Assembly (NCBI GenBank): GCA_019136545.1
Contig: JAGVUA010000119.1
Location: forward strand, 5,524 to 41,826
Length of the DNA stretch: 36,303 bases
Source of the DNA: Betaproteobacteria bacterium
GTDB taxonomy: Bacteria; Pseudomonadota; Gammaproteobacteria; Burkholderiales; Rhodocyclaceae
Direction of reading: 5' to 3'
Shown: positions 20,936 through 30,846 of the stretch, in pieces
Position numbering within the stretch: the first letter of the stretch is position 1
Layout of the letters: each line of letters begins with the position of its first letter
Notes under the pieces: generated by a model
What the model saw: only the letters and a program-made list of their open reading frames with translations
Databases searched by the model: none
Told to the model about the DNA's origin: nothing
Program-made: the position numbers and the translations under genes

Positions 20936-23248
20936 ATGATACGGCCAGATTCATCCGGGCAACCCGTCCAGCGGGACATGGCACCGGCAGCACCGTCGGA
21001 GCCCTGGCGCACCGCCCTGGCTGACTTTCTTCTGCCGGACGAGCCGCCCGTCGCCTGGGTGGCCGTCGATCTCGACAGCCGGCTTCGCTTCGGACAAGGC
21101 GTGATCGTGGTCACCGATCGCCGGATCGCCTCGCGCGACGCGGTCGATGGCGAATGGCAGGCGTGGGATTTCCGGCCGGGCATGGCGCTGCAGAGCTTCG
21201 ACCATGGCGGCGTCGGCACCCTCGAATTGCGCGACGGCGAACGGCGCCTGGCATGCTGGCGCTACACGCTGGCGCAGGACATCGCGGTCCATCGTCTCGC
21301 CGAGCAGTTCGCGCACCAGTTGGCAAGCGCGCTCACCGGCCGGCCGGTCGAATGCGAGACCGAATCCCTGTGTCCGCAATGCAAGGCGCCCCTGGCGCCG
21401 GGCGAAGAAGAATGCCCGATCTGCGCGCGCGAAATCCACACGCCGCCCTCGACCTGGACCCTGCTGCGTCTGTGGCGCTTCGCCAAGCCCTACCAGGGGC
21501 AGCTGCTCGCCGGTTTCCTGCTGACCCTGGCCGCCACCGCGGCGACGCTGGTGCCGCCCTATCTCACCATGCCGTTGATGGACGACATCCTCATCCCGTA
21601 CCAGAACGGCAAGCCCATCGACGCCGGCCTGGTCACGCTCTACCTCGGCGGCCTGCTGGCCGCCGCGCTGCTGGCCTGGGGGCTGGGCTGGATCAAGACC
21701 TACATCCTGGCGCTGGTGTCCGAGCGCATCGGCCGCGACCTGCGCACCACCACCTTCGAGCACTTGCTGAACCTGTCGCTCGAGTACTTCGGCGGCAAGC
21801 GCACCGGCGATCTGATGGCGCGCATCGGTTCGGAAACCGACCGCATCAACGTCTTCATCTCGCTGCACCTGCTCGACTTCGCCACCGACGTGCTGATGAT
21901 CGCCATGACGTCGGTGATCCTGTTTTCCATCAACCCCTGGCTGGCGCTGGTGACGCTGCTGCCGCTGCCGGTGATCGCCTGGCTGATCCACGTCGTGCGC
22001 TTCAAGCTGCGCACGGGCTTCGAGAAAGTCGATCGCGTCTGGGCCGAGGTGACCAACGTACTGGCCGACGTCATCCCCGGCATCCGCGTCGTCAAGGCCT
22101 TTGCGCAGGAGCGGCGCGAGGCCGAGCGCTTCCGCGAGGCCAACCGCCACAACCTCGCCATCAACGACCGCCTGAACAAGACCTGGTCGCTGTTTTCGCC
22201 GACGGTGTCGCTGCTGACCGAGATCGGCCTGTTGGTGGTCTGGGCCTTCGGCATCTGGCAAGTGGCGCACGACCAGATCACCGTCGGCGTGCTTTCGGCG
22301 TTCATCGCCTACATCAGCCGTTTCTACACGCGGCTGGAGTCGATGAGCCGCATCGTGTCGGTGACCCAGAAGGCGGCCGCCGGCGCCAAGCGCATTTTCG
22401 ACATCCTCGACCACGTCTCGAGCGTGCCGGAGCCGGCCAACCCCGTCCATCTCGACAAGGTCAGCGGCCGCATCGAAGTGCGCGATGCCGGCTTCCGCTA
22501 TGGCAACCGCGCCGTCATCCGCGGCGTGGCCATCGACATCGCACCGGGCGAGATGATCGGCCTGGTCGGCCACAGCGGTTCGGGCAAGAGCACCATGGTC
22601 AACCTGATCTGCCGTTTCTACGACGTCAGCGAAGGCTCGATCCGCCTCGACGGCGTGGATATCCGCTCGCTGCCGGTGGCGGAGTATCGTCGCCATATCG
22701 GCCTCGTCCTGCAGGAGCCGTTCCTGTTCTTCGGCACCATTGCCGAGAACATCGCCTACGGCAAGCCGGCGGCGACGCGCGACGAAATCATCGCCGCCGC
22801 CCGTGCCGCGCACGCCCACGAGTTCATCCTGCGCCTGCCGCACGGCTACGACTCGCTGGTCGGCGAACGCGGGCAGGGCTTGTCCGGCGGCGAGCGCCAG
22901 CGCATTTCCATCGCCCGCGCGTTGCTGATCGATCCGCGCATCCTGATTCTCGACGAAGCCACCTCGTCGGTCGATACCGAAACCGAGAAGGAAATCCAGA
23001 AGGCCCTGGACAACCTCGTGCGCGGCCGCACCACCATCGCCATCGCCCACCGCCTGTCGACGCTGCGCAAGGCCGACCGGCTGGTGGTCATGGATCGTGG
23101 CGTGGTGGTGGAAACCGGCAGCCATGAAGCCTTGATGGCGCGCGAGGGCCACTATTACCGGCTTTACCAGGCACAGGCGCGGAACGTCGACACTGAAATG
23201 GAAATCCGCGGCCTGGGCGCGGAGGAGAAACTGCATGTCGGCGCCTGA
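20936..23248 (+). CDS. ABC exporter (fused TMD-NBD) of the cyanophycin-associated type, with N-terminal zinc ribbon
   Basis: 770 residues. An extra N-terminal domain (about 20-140, WVAVDLDSRLRFGQGVIVVTDRR) is followed by a zinc ribbon, Cys146-x2-Cys149 and Cys160-x2-Cys163 (CPQCKAPLAPGEEECPICA). An exporter-type membrane domain covers about 180-475 with six likely helices. The ATPase has Walker A GHSGSGKST (545-553), signature LSGGERQRIS and Walker B ILILDEATSS, all intact. The architecture matches the ABC transporters annotated beside cyanophycin genes in betaproteobacteria. Substrate and direction are not established; export is inferred from the fold. It is divergent from cphA'-cphA and overlaps the DUF1854 gene by 14 bases. 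An alternative start is the ATG at 20978. Confidence 0.88.
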   Translation: MIRPDSSGQPVQRDMAPAAPSEPWRTALADFLLPDEPPVAWVAVDLDSRLRFGQGVIVVTDRRIASRDAVDGEWQAWDFRPGMALQSFDHGGVGTLELRDGERRLACWRYTLAQDIAVHRLAEQFAHQLASALTGRPVECETESLCPQCKAPLAPGEEECPICAREIHTPPSTWTLLRLWRFAKPYQGQLLAGFLLTLAATAATLVPPYLTMPLMDDILIPYQNGKPIDAGLVTLYLGGLLAAALLAWGLGWIKTYILALVSERIGRDLRTTTFEHLLNLSLEYFGGKRTGDLMARIGSETDRINVFISLHLLDFATDVLMIAMTSVILFSINPWLALVTLLPLPVIAWLIHVVRFKLRTGFEKVDRVWAEVTNVLADVIPGIRVVKAFAQERREAERFREANRHNLAINDRLNKTWSLFSPTVSLLTEIGLLVVWAFGIWQVAHDQITVGVLSAFIAYISRFYTRLESMSRIVSVTQKAAAGAKRIFDILDHVSSVPEPANPVHLDKVSGRIEVRDAGFRYGNRAVIRGVAIDIAPGEMIGLVGHSGSGKSTMVNLICRFYDVSEGSIRLDGVDIRSLPVAEYRRHIGLVLQEPFLFFGTIAENIAYGKPAATRDEIIAAARAAHAHEFILRLPHGYDSLVGERGQGLSGGERQRISIARALLIDPRILILDEATSSVDTETEKEIQKALDNLVRGRTTIAIAHRLSTLRKADRLVVMDRGVVVETGSHEALMAREGHYYRLYQAQARNVDTEMEIRGLGAEEKLHVGA

Positions 23249-23705
23249 TTTCACGCTGTCGCGCAATGCCTTCGGGCGGCTCGTCTATGCGGGGAGCGAC
23301 GGCCGGACGGAGGAAGGCGTCATGCCGGTACGCGCCTTCCCGCTTTCGGCGCCGGACGAGCGCATCGCCATCGTCGGCGCGGACGGCCATGAACTGGCCT
23401 GGATCGACCGTCTGACCGATATCGCCGGCGACGCGCGCGCCCTGCTCGAGGAGGAATTGGCCAGGCGCGAGTTCATGCCGGAGATCCGGCGCATCCGCGG
23501 CGTGTCCAGTTTTGCGACGCCGAGTACCTGGCAGATCGAAACGGATCGCGGCGAGACGTCGATGGTGCTCAAGGGCGAGGAAGACATCCGGCGCCTGGGC
23601 AGGACGTCCCTGCTGATCGCCGATAGCAACGGCATCCATTTCCTGATTCGCGACCTGGCGGCGCTCGATCGCGCCAGCCGGAAACTGCTGGATCGCTTTC
23701 TGTAA
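23235..23705 (+). CDS. DUF1854-family protein, cyanophycin-associated
   Basis: 156 residues, soluble, no signal peptide. Typical DUF1854 features are the start FTLSRNAFGRLVY, VMPVRAFPLSAPDERIAIV, the acidic GHELAWIDRL, and the C-terminal EEDIRRLGRTSLLIADSNG..FLIRDLAALD. The start overlaps the ABC transporter end by 14 bases, so the two are coupled and probably act together. In other genomes this family is repeatedly found with the transporter and cyanophycin genes (established association as I recall it). Its biochemical role is unknown; a cytoplasmic accessory or regulatory subunit of the transporter is a reasonable inference. No catalytic motif is visible. Confidence 0.85.
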   Translation: MSAPDFTLSRNAFGRLVYAGSDGRTEEGVMPVRAFPLSAPDERIAIVGADGHELAWIDRLTDIAGDARALLEEELARREFMPEIRRIRGVSSFATPSTWQIETDRGETSMVLKGEEDIRRLGRTSLLIADSNGIHFLIRDLAALDRASRKLLDRFL

Positions 23706-23721
23706 ACCGACGGAGCCCGAC

Positions 23722-24165
23722 ATGCGCTTCCCGATTGCCGCTGCCGCCACGCTCGGCGTGTTGCCATCACTGACTTTCGCTGCGCCGGAATTGCCGGTCA
23801 TCGAACTGACGGCCGGCATGCATCGCATCGAGGCGGAAGTCGTGAATACCCAGGAAAGCCGCATGCGCGGCCTGATGATGCGCCAGTCGATGCCAACGCA
23901 TCGCGGCATGCTGTTCGTTTTCGACGCCGACGCCCGCCATTGCATGTGGATGAAGAACACCCTGCTGCCGTTGGCCGTGGCGTTTCTCGACGGCCAGGGC
24001 CGCATCATCAACGTCGAGGAAATGCGGCCGCAGACCGAGGACAACCATTGCGCGGCCAAGCCGGCGCGTTACGCGCTCGAAATGAATGCGCAGTGGTTCA
24101 GCAAGCGCGGGCTCGGTGCCGGCATACCGCTGCTCGGCATCGAACGCGCGCCGCCGCCGCGCTGA
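23722..24165 (+). CDS. Exported DUF192-family protein
   Basis: 147 residues with a signal peptide of about 21 residues (FPIAAAATLGVLPSLTFA then APE), so it is periplasmic. The DUF192 core follows: VEVVNTQESRMRGLMMRQSM-type segment, GMLFVFDADARHCMWMKNTLLPL and a final ALEMNAQWFSKRGLGAG. Cys74 and Cys112 are present. The family is small and widespread with no firm biochemical role. It starts 16 bases after the DUF1854 gene, so it is likely cotranscribed, but a link to cyanophycin is not shown by family knowledge and may be incidental. Confidence 0.85.
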   Translation: MRFPIAAAATLGVLPSLTFAAPELPVIELTAGMHRIEAEVVNTQESRMRGLMMRQSMPTHRGMLFVFDADARHCMWMKNTLLPLAVAFLDGQGRIINVEEMRPQTEDNHCAAKPARYALEMNAQWFSKRGLGAGIPLLGIERAPPPR

Positions 24166-24170
24166 GTCGG

Positions 24171-24220
24171 AAAAATGCCGGAGCGCCCAAGGGAGGCGAA
24201 AGAGAACGGCGGCGCTCCGG
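24171..24220 (-). terminator. Intrinsic terminator of fccAB
   Basis: A perfect 10-bp stem CCGGAGCGCC / GGCGCTCCGG (24078+100-24187 and 24211-24220, that is 24178-24187 and 24211-24220) with a 23-base loop. Reading the minus strand, it is followed after two bases by five T residues (24175-24171). It lies just after the fccB stop codon. The large loop lowers confidence. Confidence 0.55.
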
Positions 24221-24230
24221 AGGCTGCTTG

Positions 24231-25538
24231 TCAGGCAAAGCTGTCAGACATCAGCGTGTTGAACCACTTGAGCATTTCCTCGTAGTTGTCCTTCGAGCGG
24301 CTGGCGGCCTCGGTCGCGGCGCCGCCCACCACCTTCATCGTGCCGGTGGCGGCATCGAATCCGAATACCGCGGTCAGCCAGGAAGCCGTGTCGGCCGTGA
24401 TCGGCGAGTAGCACGACGAGTTCGTCACCGGCGATGGATCGGGATTCTTGCCGGCAAAAGCGCGCACCATGGCGTCGGCGCAAACCTTGGCCTCCTGGTT
24501 GGCGATGTGGCCGGCCTTCGGCTGTGTGGTGGCGGACGCATCGCCGATGACGTGCACACCGGCGATGTGGTTGGCCTCGTAGGTGAGCACGTTAACGCCG
24601 GTCCAGCGTCCGCCGACGTCGGCCAGTCCGTTGTCGGTGATCACCGCGCCGGCCCGCTGCGGCGGAATCACGTTGATGACGTTGGCGTCCACGCGCCCGA
24701 GGTTCGTGTAGACGCTCATCGAGCCGGTATCGACGTGGTCGATGACCGCGTTGGTGTAGTACTGGATGCCATGCAGTGCGAAGCCCTCCAGGAACGCGTT
24801 CGGCTCGGCCATGATCTTCGGATTGGCGTCCAGCACGATGACGCGCGCGCCGGGCTTGTTGCGCCTCAACCAGTCCGCCACCACGCAGGCGCGTTCGTAC
24901 GGCCCCGGCGGGCAGCGATACGGCGCTGCCGGAATGCTCATGACGAACGCGCCATTGTTCGGCATGGCCGCGATCATGTTGCGCAAGGCGGTCGTTTGCT
25001 GGCCGGCCTTCCAGGCATGGGGCACCTTGGCCTGAGCCTCCGCGGTCTCCAGGCCCGGCACGGTCTCGAAGTCGATGCCGGGCGACAGCACCAGTTTGTC
25101 ATAGGCGAGGAGGGTGCCGTCGGCAAGCGTGATTTTCCGGCCGACCGGGTCGATGGCGACCACGTTGCCCTGCATCATCCTGATGCCATATTTGTTGGCC
25201 AGATTGCCGTAGCCGTATTGCAGCGACTGAACCGTGCGCTGGCCGTTGAGGACCAGGTTGCTCATGATGTTGGACGTATAGACCGGCTCGCGCTCGACCA
25301 GCGTGACATCCACGCCGGTGCCGCCCCACATGCGCAAGTACTTGGCGACCGTGGCGCCGCCCATGCCGCCGCCGATGACGACGACTCTGCCCTTGACCCC
25401 GGCGATGGTAGGCACGACCGCGGCGGCAGCCGACGTGGTGCGACGCTTGTCGGCAGCGGCAAAACCGCTCCAGCCAGCCGCCGTCATGCCGACGCCCGCA
25501 CTGCTCAACAGCTTGATGAAATCACGACGTTTGATCAT
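24231..25538 (-). CDS. fccB: Sulfide dehydrogenase (flavocytochrome c) flavoprotein subunit
   Basis: 435 residues. The Tat signal MIKRRDFIKLLSSAGVG (twin Arg4-Arg5) sends it to the periplasm. FAD-binding Rossmann motif RVVVIGGGMGG at 51-61; active-site region PYRCPPGPYERAC with Cys209 and Cys218; a further Cys376 in NSSCYSPI of the C-terminal FCSD flavin-binding domain. In the family a cysteine pair near FAD handles sulfide sulfur. The enzyme oxidises sulfide and passes electrons through the cytochrome subunit FccA encoded 11 bases upstream. Its start is the ATG at 25538; a longer frame would overlap fccA out of frame. A terminator-like hairpin follows. Confidence 0.93.
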   Translation of the reverse strand: MIKRRDFIKLLSSAGVGMTAAGWSGFAAADKRRTTSAAAAVVPTIAGVKGRVVVIGGGMGGATVAKYLRMWGGTGVDVTLVEREPVYTSNIMSNLVLNGQRTVQSLQYGYGNLANKYGIRMMQGNVVAIDPVGRKITLADGTLLAYDKLVLSPGIDFETVPGLETAEAQAKVPHAWKAGQQTTALRNMIAAMPNNGAFVMSIPAAPYRCPPGPYERACVVADWLRRNKPGARVIVLDANPKIMAEPNAFLEGFALHGIQYYTNAVIDHVDTGSMSVYTNLGRVDANVINVIPPQRAGAVITDNGLADVGGRWTGVNVLTYEANHIAGVHVIGDASATTQPKAGHIANQEAKVCADAMVRAFAGKNPDPSPVTNSSCYSPITADTASWLTAVFGFDAATGTMKVVGGAATEAASRSKDNYEEMLKWFNTLMSDSFA

Positions 25539-25549
25539 CTCGCCTCTCC

Positions 25550-25852
25550 TTAGCGGGCCAGTTTGGCAAAGTAGTCGGCGATGAGCTTGATCTGCGCATC
25601 GGTATAGCCGCGGGCGTGGACATCCATCATCTCGGGCGGATTCTCCCGGCGCATCTCCTGTATCTCCTTGACGATTTCGCTGGAAGACATTCCGGCCAAA
25701 CGCTCGAAGCCGCCGCTGCCGTTGGTGCCATGGCACTGGAAGCAGTTGGAGGCGAGCAGGCGGCCGGGAACCTCGACGGCCGAAGTGGTCTGCGCATGTG
25801 CCGCGGCGGGTGCCAAGGCCAGCGCGACGAGACTGCCTAATGTGCGATTCAT
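25550..25852 (-). CDS. fccA: Monohaem cytochrome c subunit of sulfide dehydrogenase
   Basis: 100 residues. A signal peptide ends near residue 20 (LALAPAAAHA-QT). One haem site, Cys37-Phe-Gln-Cys40-His41, with a candidate distal Met74/Met75 in NPPEMMDVHARGYTD, and a closing helix LIADYFAKL. This is a small class I cytochrome of the FccA monohaem type, as in Chlorobium; diheme FccA proteins are about twice as long. It takes electrons from FccB's FAD and passes them to the respiratory chain. AAGGAG lies a few bases before the ATG at 25852. First gene of fccA-fccB, divergent from the GlrK-like kinase gene. Confidence 0.9.
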   Translation of the reverse strand: MNRTLGSLVALALAPAAAHAQTTSAVEVPGRLLASNCFQCHGTNGSGGFERLAGMSSSEIVKEIQEMRRENPPEMMDVHARGYTDAQIKLIADYFAKLAR

Positions 25853-25945
25853 GAGATCTCCTTATTGTTGCGTTTATGATTCACGATTCGCCGGAACCCC
25901 TCCCAGCTGCCCGCAGGCAGCCATTCCCCGCGATCGCCGATACCG

Positions 25946-25961
25946 CGGTTCGTTGGAACCG
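25946..25961. promoter_or_regulatory. Inverted repeat in the fccA / glrK divergent region
   Basis: CGGTTC-GTTG-GAACCG, a perfect 6-bp dyad with a 4-base centre, midway in the 204-base divergent gap. It could be an operator for either operon. A -10-like TATTAT lies at 25997-26002, about 55 bases before the kinase ATG. No regulator family is assigned. Confidence 0.35.
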
Positions 25962-26056
25962 GACATGGCGCGGATCGCATTGTCGGGAACGCGGATTATT
26001 ATTTGCACTGTCGCTGCTTCCCAACACATAAGCTTTCATTGCCGGGGTCGCCTACG

Positions 26057-27481
26057 ATGGCTACTGTGAAACAGCTGTACCCGCGTTCCCTGTTGCGCCT
26101 GATTGTGCTGGGCAACGTGCTGGTGGCCTTGCCGCTGCTGGTCGCCATCGCCTATGTGTTCATCAACATGGATCGCGTCACGGCGCGCGGCGAAGCCCTC
26201 ACGCGTCAGGCGGCGCTCGCGGCGCAGAACGGCTACGAGCTGCCGGAGGACCTGGTGCACATGGAGCGCCTGTTGCGCCAGTATGCGGTACTGAAGGAGC
26301 CTTCGCTGCTCGAGGACTACAACCAGGCGCGCCAGGATTGGATGAAGATTTGCCGTGCTTTCGCCGATTTGCCGCTGCTGGACGACTTGCGCGCCGAGGT
26401 GGTCGACATGCTGGCGTTCGAAGCCGCTGCCTTCGCCGACTTCCAGGAAGGCCGCAAGAGCGGCGCGGAACTGGAGATCGTGCTCAGCGACTTGAAATCG
26501 CGCATACCCAAACTGGTGGCCCGATCCAGCCAGATCGTCAGCCGCGAGGTCGAAACATTCCGCACCGATGCCGATGCGCTGCGCGGCCGCCTGTTGCTGG
26601 CCCTGGCCGTCGGCTTGACGATGATGGCGCTGTTCTTTCTGTTCAGCCGCCTGCTGCTGGCGCGCGTGCTGTGGGGCTTCGAGAGCGCGGTGCAAGCGCT
26701 GGGCGAAGGGAGGCTGGACAGGGAAATCGTGCTCAAGGGGCCGCGCGACATCCGCGAGATGGGCGAGCGGCTCGACTGGCTGCGAAGGCGTCTGCTCGAA
26801 CTCGAGGAGCAGCGCATTCTGGTGTTGCGCCACGTCTCGCACGAATTGAAGACGCCGCTGGCGGCGTTGCGCGAGGGCGCCAGTCTGTTGACCGAAGGCG
26901 CCGTCGGCCCCTTGACGCCCGGCCAGGAAAAGATCGTCGGCATCGTCCGCGGCAATGCCTTGCGACTGCAGAACCTGATCGACAGCCTGCTCAAGCTTCA
27001 GCAGGCGGGGCACGCCGGCGAACGGATCAAGCCGGTGCGCCTGCGTCTCGACAAGCTGGTGCAGCAGATCGTCACTACGCACCAGCTCACGGCCCGGGGC
27101 AAGGAGCTGCATTTCTCCGGCTCGCTGAAGCCGCTGGTGGTGGTGGGCGGCAAGGAGGAGCTGACGACGGTGGTGGATAATCTCATCTCGAACGCCATCA
27201 AGTATTCGCCCGAGGGGGGCACGGTGGACATATCGTTGACGCGCGAAGAGGACAAGGTGACGCTGGACGTCGTTGATCAAGGCCCGGGAATACCGGAACC
27301 GGACCGGGAGCGCGTGTTCGAACCGTTCTATCGCGGCGAGCACGCCAAGGGCGTGGCCGGCGTCGGTCTCGGGCTGGCCATTGCCCGACAGTTCGCGGCA
27401 GCCAATCGCGGCGTGCTGGAGCTGCTGGCGTCCGCCAGCGGTTCGCATTTTCGGCTGACGCTGCCGGGTGGCGCGGCATGA
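26057..27481 (+). CDS. glrK: Membrane sensor histidine kinase, GlrK/QseE-like
   Basis: 474 residues: membrane helix 1 at about 15-36 (LIVLGNVLVALPLLVAIAYV), a periplasmic helical region about 40-175, helix 2 at about 178-200, HAMP-like linker (LWGFESAVQALGEGRLDREI), H-box RHVSHELKTPLAAL with phospho-acceptor His262, N-box NLISNAIKYSPEGG, G1 DQGPGIP and G2 GVGLGLAIA. The gene order kinase, small lipoprotein, response regulator is that of glrK-qseG-glrR in enterobacteria, where the system responds to envelope conditions. The ATG at 26057 is preferred to an upstream start at 26003 because the membrane helix then sits near the N-terminus. Its stop overlaps the lipoprotein ATG (ATGA). Its partner regulator here is unusual (see glrR entry). 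Confidence 0.87.
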   Translation: MATVKQLYPRSLLRLIVLGNVLVALPLLVAIAYVFINMDRVTARGEALTRQAALAAQNGYELPEDLVHMERLLRQYAVLKEPSLLEDYNQARQDWMKICRAFADLPLLDDLRAEVVDMLAFEAAAFADFQEGRKSGAELEIVLSDLKSRIPKLVARSSQIVSREVETFRTDADALRGRLLLALAVGLTMMALFFLFSRLLLARVLWGFESAVQALGEGRLDREIVLKGPRDIREMGERLDWLRRRLLELEEQRILVLRHVSHELKTPLAALREGASLLTEGAVGPLTPGQEKIVGIVRGNALRLQNLIDSLLKLQQAGHAGERIKPVRLRLDKLVQQIVTTHQLTARGKELHFSGSLKPLVVVGGKEELTTVVDNLISNAIKYSPEGGTVDISLTREEDKVTLDVVDQGPGIPEPDRERVFEPFYRGEHAKGVAGVGLGLAIARQFAAANRGVLELLASASGSHFRLTLPGGAA

Positions 27482-27846
27482 TGCGCGCATTCGCGATACT
27501 GCTGGGCCTGGCGCTCGCGGGCTGCGCTTCCGTCGAACCGGCGTCTGTTCCGGCGCCGCCGCCGGCCGTCGTCGGGTCCGGTCAGGGGCATGACGTCCGG
27601 GCGCCGGTGGTGGACCCGGCAAAGGACGAGGCCGTGATCCGGGAGCTGCGCCAGCAGGTCGACCGCCTGACGGCGCAATTGGCCGACGCCCAGCGCCGGC
27701 AGGCGAGTCTCAACGAGGACCATCGGCGCAGCGAGGCGGCCCTGCGCGAAAGCCAGCGCAAGGTCGACGAACTGCAACAGAAGCTGGATGCGCTGCTGGC
27801 CATCGACCGCGATACCCGTCGTCGGCCCAAGACATCGGCCAAGTGA
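27478..27846 (+). CDS. qseG: QseG-like lipoprotein
   Basis: 122 residues with a lipoprotein signal, LALAGC, and lipidated Cys16. A Pro/Ala-rich linker follows, then a coiled-coil helix from about 55 to 110 (RELRQQVDRLTAQLADAQRR and on) and a basic tail. It lies between the kinase and regulator genes, overlapping the first by four bases and ending one base before the second. Enterobacterial QseG occupies the same place and binds the kinase in the periplasm. Sequence similarity is too weak to see by eye, so the name rests on position, lipobox and coiled coil. Confidence 0.65.
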   Translation: MMRAFAILLGLALAGCASVEPASVPAPPPAVVGSGQGHDVRAPVVDPAKDEAVIRELRQQVDRLTAQLADAQRRQASLNEDHRRSEAALRESQRKVDELQQKLDALLAIDRDTRRRPKTSAK

Positions 27847-27847
27847 C

Positions 27848-29131
27848 ATGACACGCGCCCGCGTTCTCGTTGTCGACGACGATCCCGACCTGCTGCACCT
27901 GATCGGCTTGCGGCTGTCCTCGGCCGGTTATGCCGTCAGCCAGGCGGCCTCGGGCGAGGAAGCGCTGCGCCAGTTCCACGCCGAGCAGCCCCAGGCGGTC
28001 ATCACCGACCTGCGTATGGACGGCATGGACGGCCACGCCTTGTTTGCGCGCCTGCATGAAGCCGCGCCGAGCATGCCGGTGATCATCCTCACCGCCCACG
28101 GCACGATTCCCGACGCGGTGGCCGCGACGCAGCGCGGCGCCTTCGGCTTTCTTACCAAGCCGTTCGATGGCCAGGAACTGCTCGAGCGGGTGGGCGCTGC
28201 CGTGGCGGTTTCGCCGCCGGTGCGCGCGACCAGCGACGACGGGCAGTGGCGCCAGGCCATCGTGTCGCGCAGCGTGGTCATGGACGAGTTGTTGCGCCAG
28301 GCGCGGCGCGCCGCCGACGAAAGCGGCCCGCTCCTGATCGTCGGGCCGGTCGGTGCGGGCAAGGCCACGCTGGCGCGCGCGATTCACGATGCCGGGCCGC
28401 GCCGGCAGGAGTCCTTCGTCGCGCTGGCCTGCGACAGCCTGGCCGAGGCGGATCTGGAGAAGCAACTCACGGGCGGCGAGGCCTTGCGCGCCGCCGAAGG
28501 CGGCACGCTGTTCATCGACAAGGTGGAGCGTCTTGGCGCAGTCGCCCAAGCCCGGCTGCTGGCGCTGGTGCATGTCGCCACGACGCTGTTCGGGCGGGGC
28601 AAAGGCAGCCTGCCCGATCTCCGGGTGATCGCCACCAGCGCCGCGCCGCTGGAAAAACTGGCCCGCGAAGGAGGATTCCGTCCCGATCTCTACTACGCGC
28701 TGGCGGCGTCCACCCTGAAAGTGCCCGCCCTCACCGAGCGCGCCGAGGACATTCCCTTGCTGGTGGCGCATTTCGTCGATCGCCACGGGGGCGACCGGCG
28801 CCTGTCGCCCGAGGCGCAGACGGCCTTGCTCGAGGCTTCCTGGCCCGGCAACGTCGGACAGTTGCGCAGCGTGGTCGAGCAGGCGCTCAACCAGTCGGTG
28901 ACGCCGCTGGTACCGGCCTCACTCGTGCAGAAGGTGCTGCAGGAGGGCGCGGAACAGGGGTTCACCGCCTTCGACGAGGCGCGGCGCGGTTTCGAGCGCG
29001 ATTACCTGATCCGCCTGCTCGAAGCCACGCGCGGCAACGTCGCCAAGGCCGCGCGCGTCGCCCAGCGCAATCGCACCGAGTTCTACAAACTGCTGGCGCG
29101 GCACGATATCGATCCGGCCGCGTTCAAGTAG
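27848..29131 (+). CDS. glrR: GlrR/QseF-like response regulator with degenerate sigma-54 activator domain
   Basis: 427 residues. The receiver is intact: Asp10-Asp12, phospho-acceptor Asp54, Lys104. The AAA+ domain (about 140-345) is altered. Walker A is GPVGAGKA (166-173). The segment expected to hold the sigma-54 contact motif GAFTGA is missing: the chain goes from DLEKQL through TGGEALRAAEGG straight to Walker B, about 14 residues shorter than usual. Walker B reads GTLFIDKVE, so the catalytic Glu is Lys225, and in FRPDLYYALA the second arginine of FRxDLYYRL is Ala284. The C-terminal helix-turn-helix (GNVAKAARVAQRNRTEFYKLL) is kept. It should bind DNA but not drive sigma-54 promoters, so it may act on sigma-70 promoters or as a repressor. 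The ATG at 27848 lies one base after the lipoprotein stop. Confidence 0.85.
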   Translation: MTRARVLVVDDDPDLLHLIGLRLSSAGYAVSQAASGEEALRQFHAEQPQAVITDLRMDGMDGHALFARLHEAAPSMPVIILTAHGTIPDAVAATQRGAFGFLTKPFDGQELLERVGAAVAVSPPVRATSDDGQWRQAIVSRSVVMDELLRQARRAADESGPLLIVGPVGAGKATLARAIHDAGPRRQESFVALACDSLAEADLEKQLTGGEALRAAEGGTLFIDKVERLGAVAQARLLALVHVATTLFGRGKGSLPDLRVIATSAAPLEKLAREGGFRPDLYYALAASTLKVPALTERAEDIPLLVAHFVDRHGGDRRLSPEAQTALLEASWPGNVGQLRSVVEQALNQSVTPLVPASLVQKVLQEGAEQGFTAFDEARRGFERDYLIRLLEATRGNVAKAARVAQRNRTEFYKLLARHDIDPAAFK

Positions 29132-29138
29132 CCCCCGC

Positions 29139-30821
<1,683 letters not shown>

Positions 30822-30846
30822 TCACTATACCGCGGCCTTGGCCGGC

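Noticed and set aside
25960-25980. Sigma-54-like promoter (TGGCGCG..CGCA) before the glrK-like gene
   Set aside because: Spacing between the GG and GC elements is one base short and the second element lacks TTGC.
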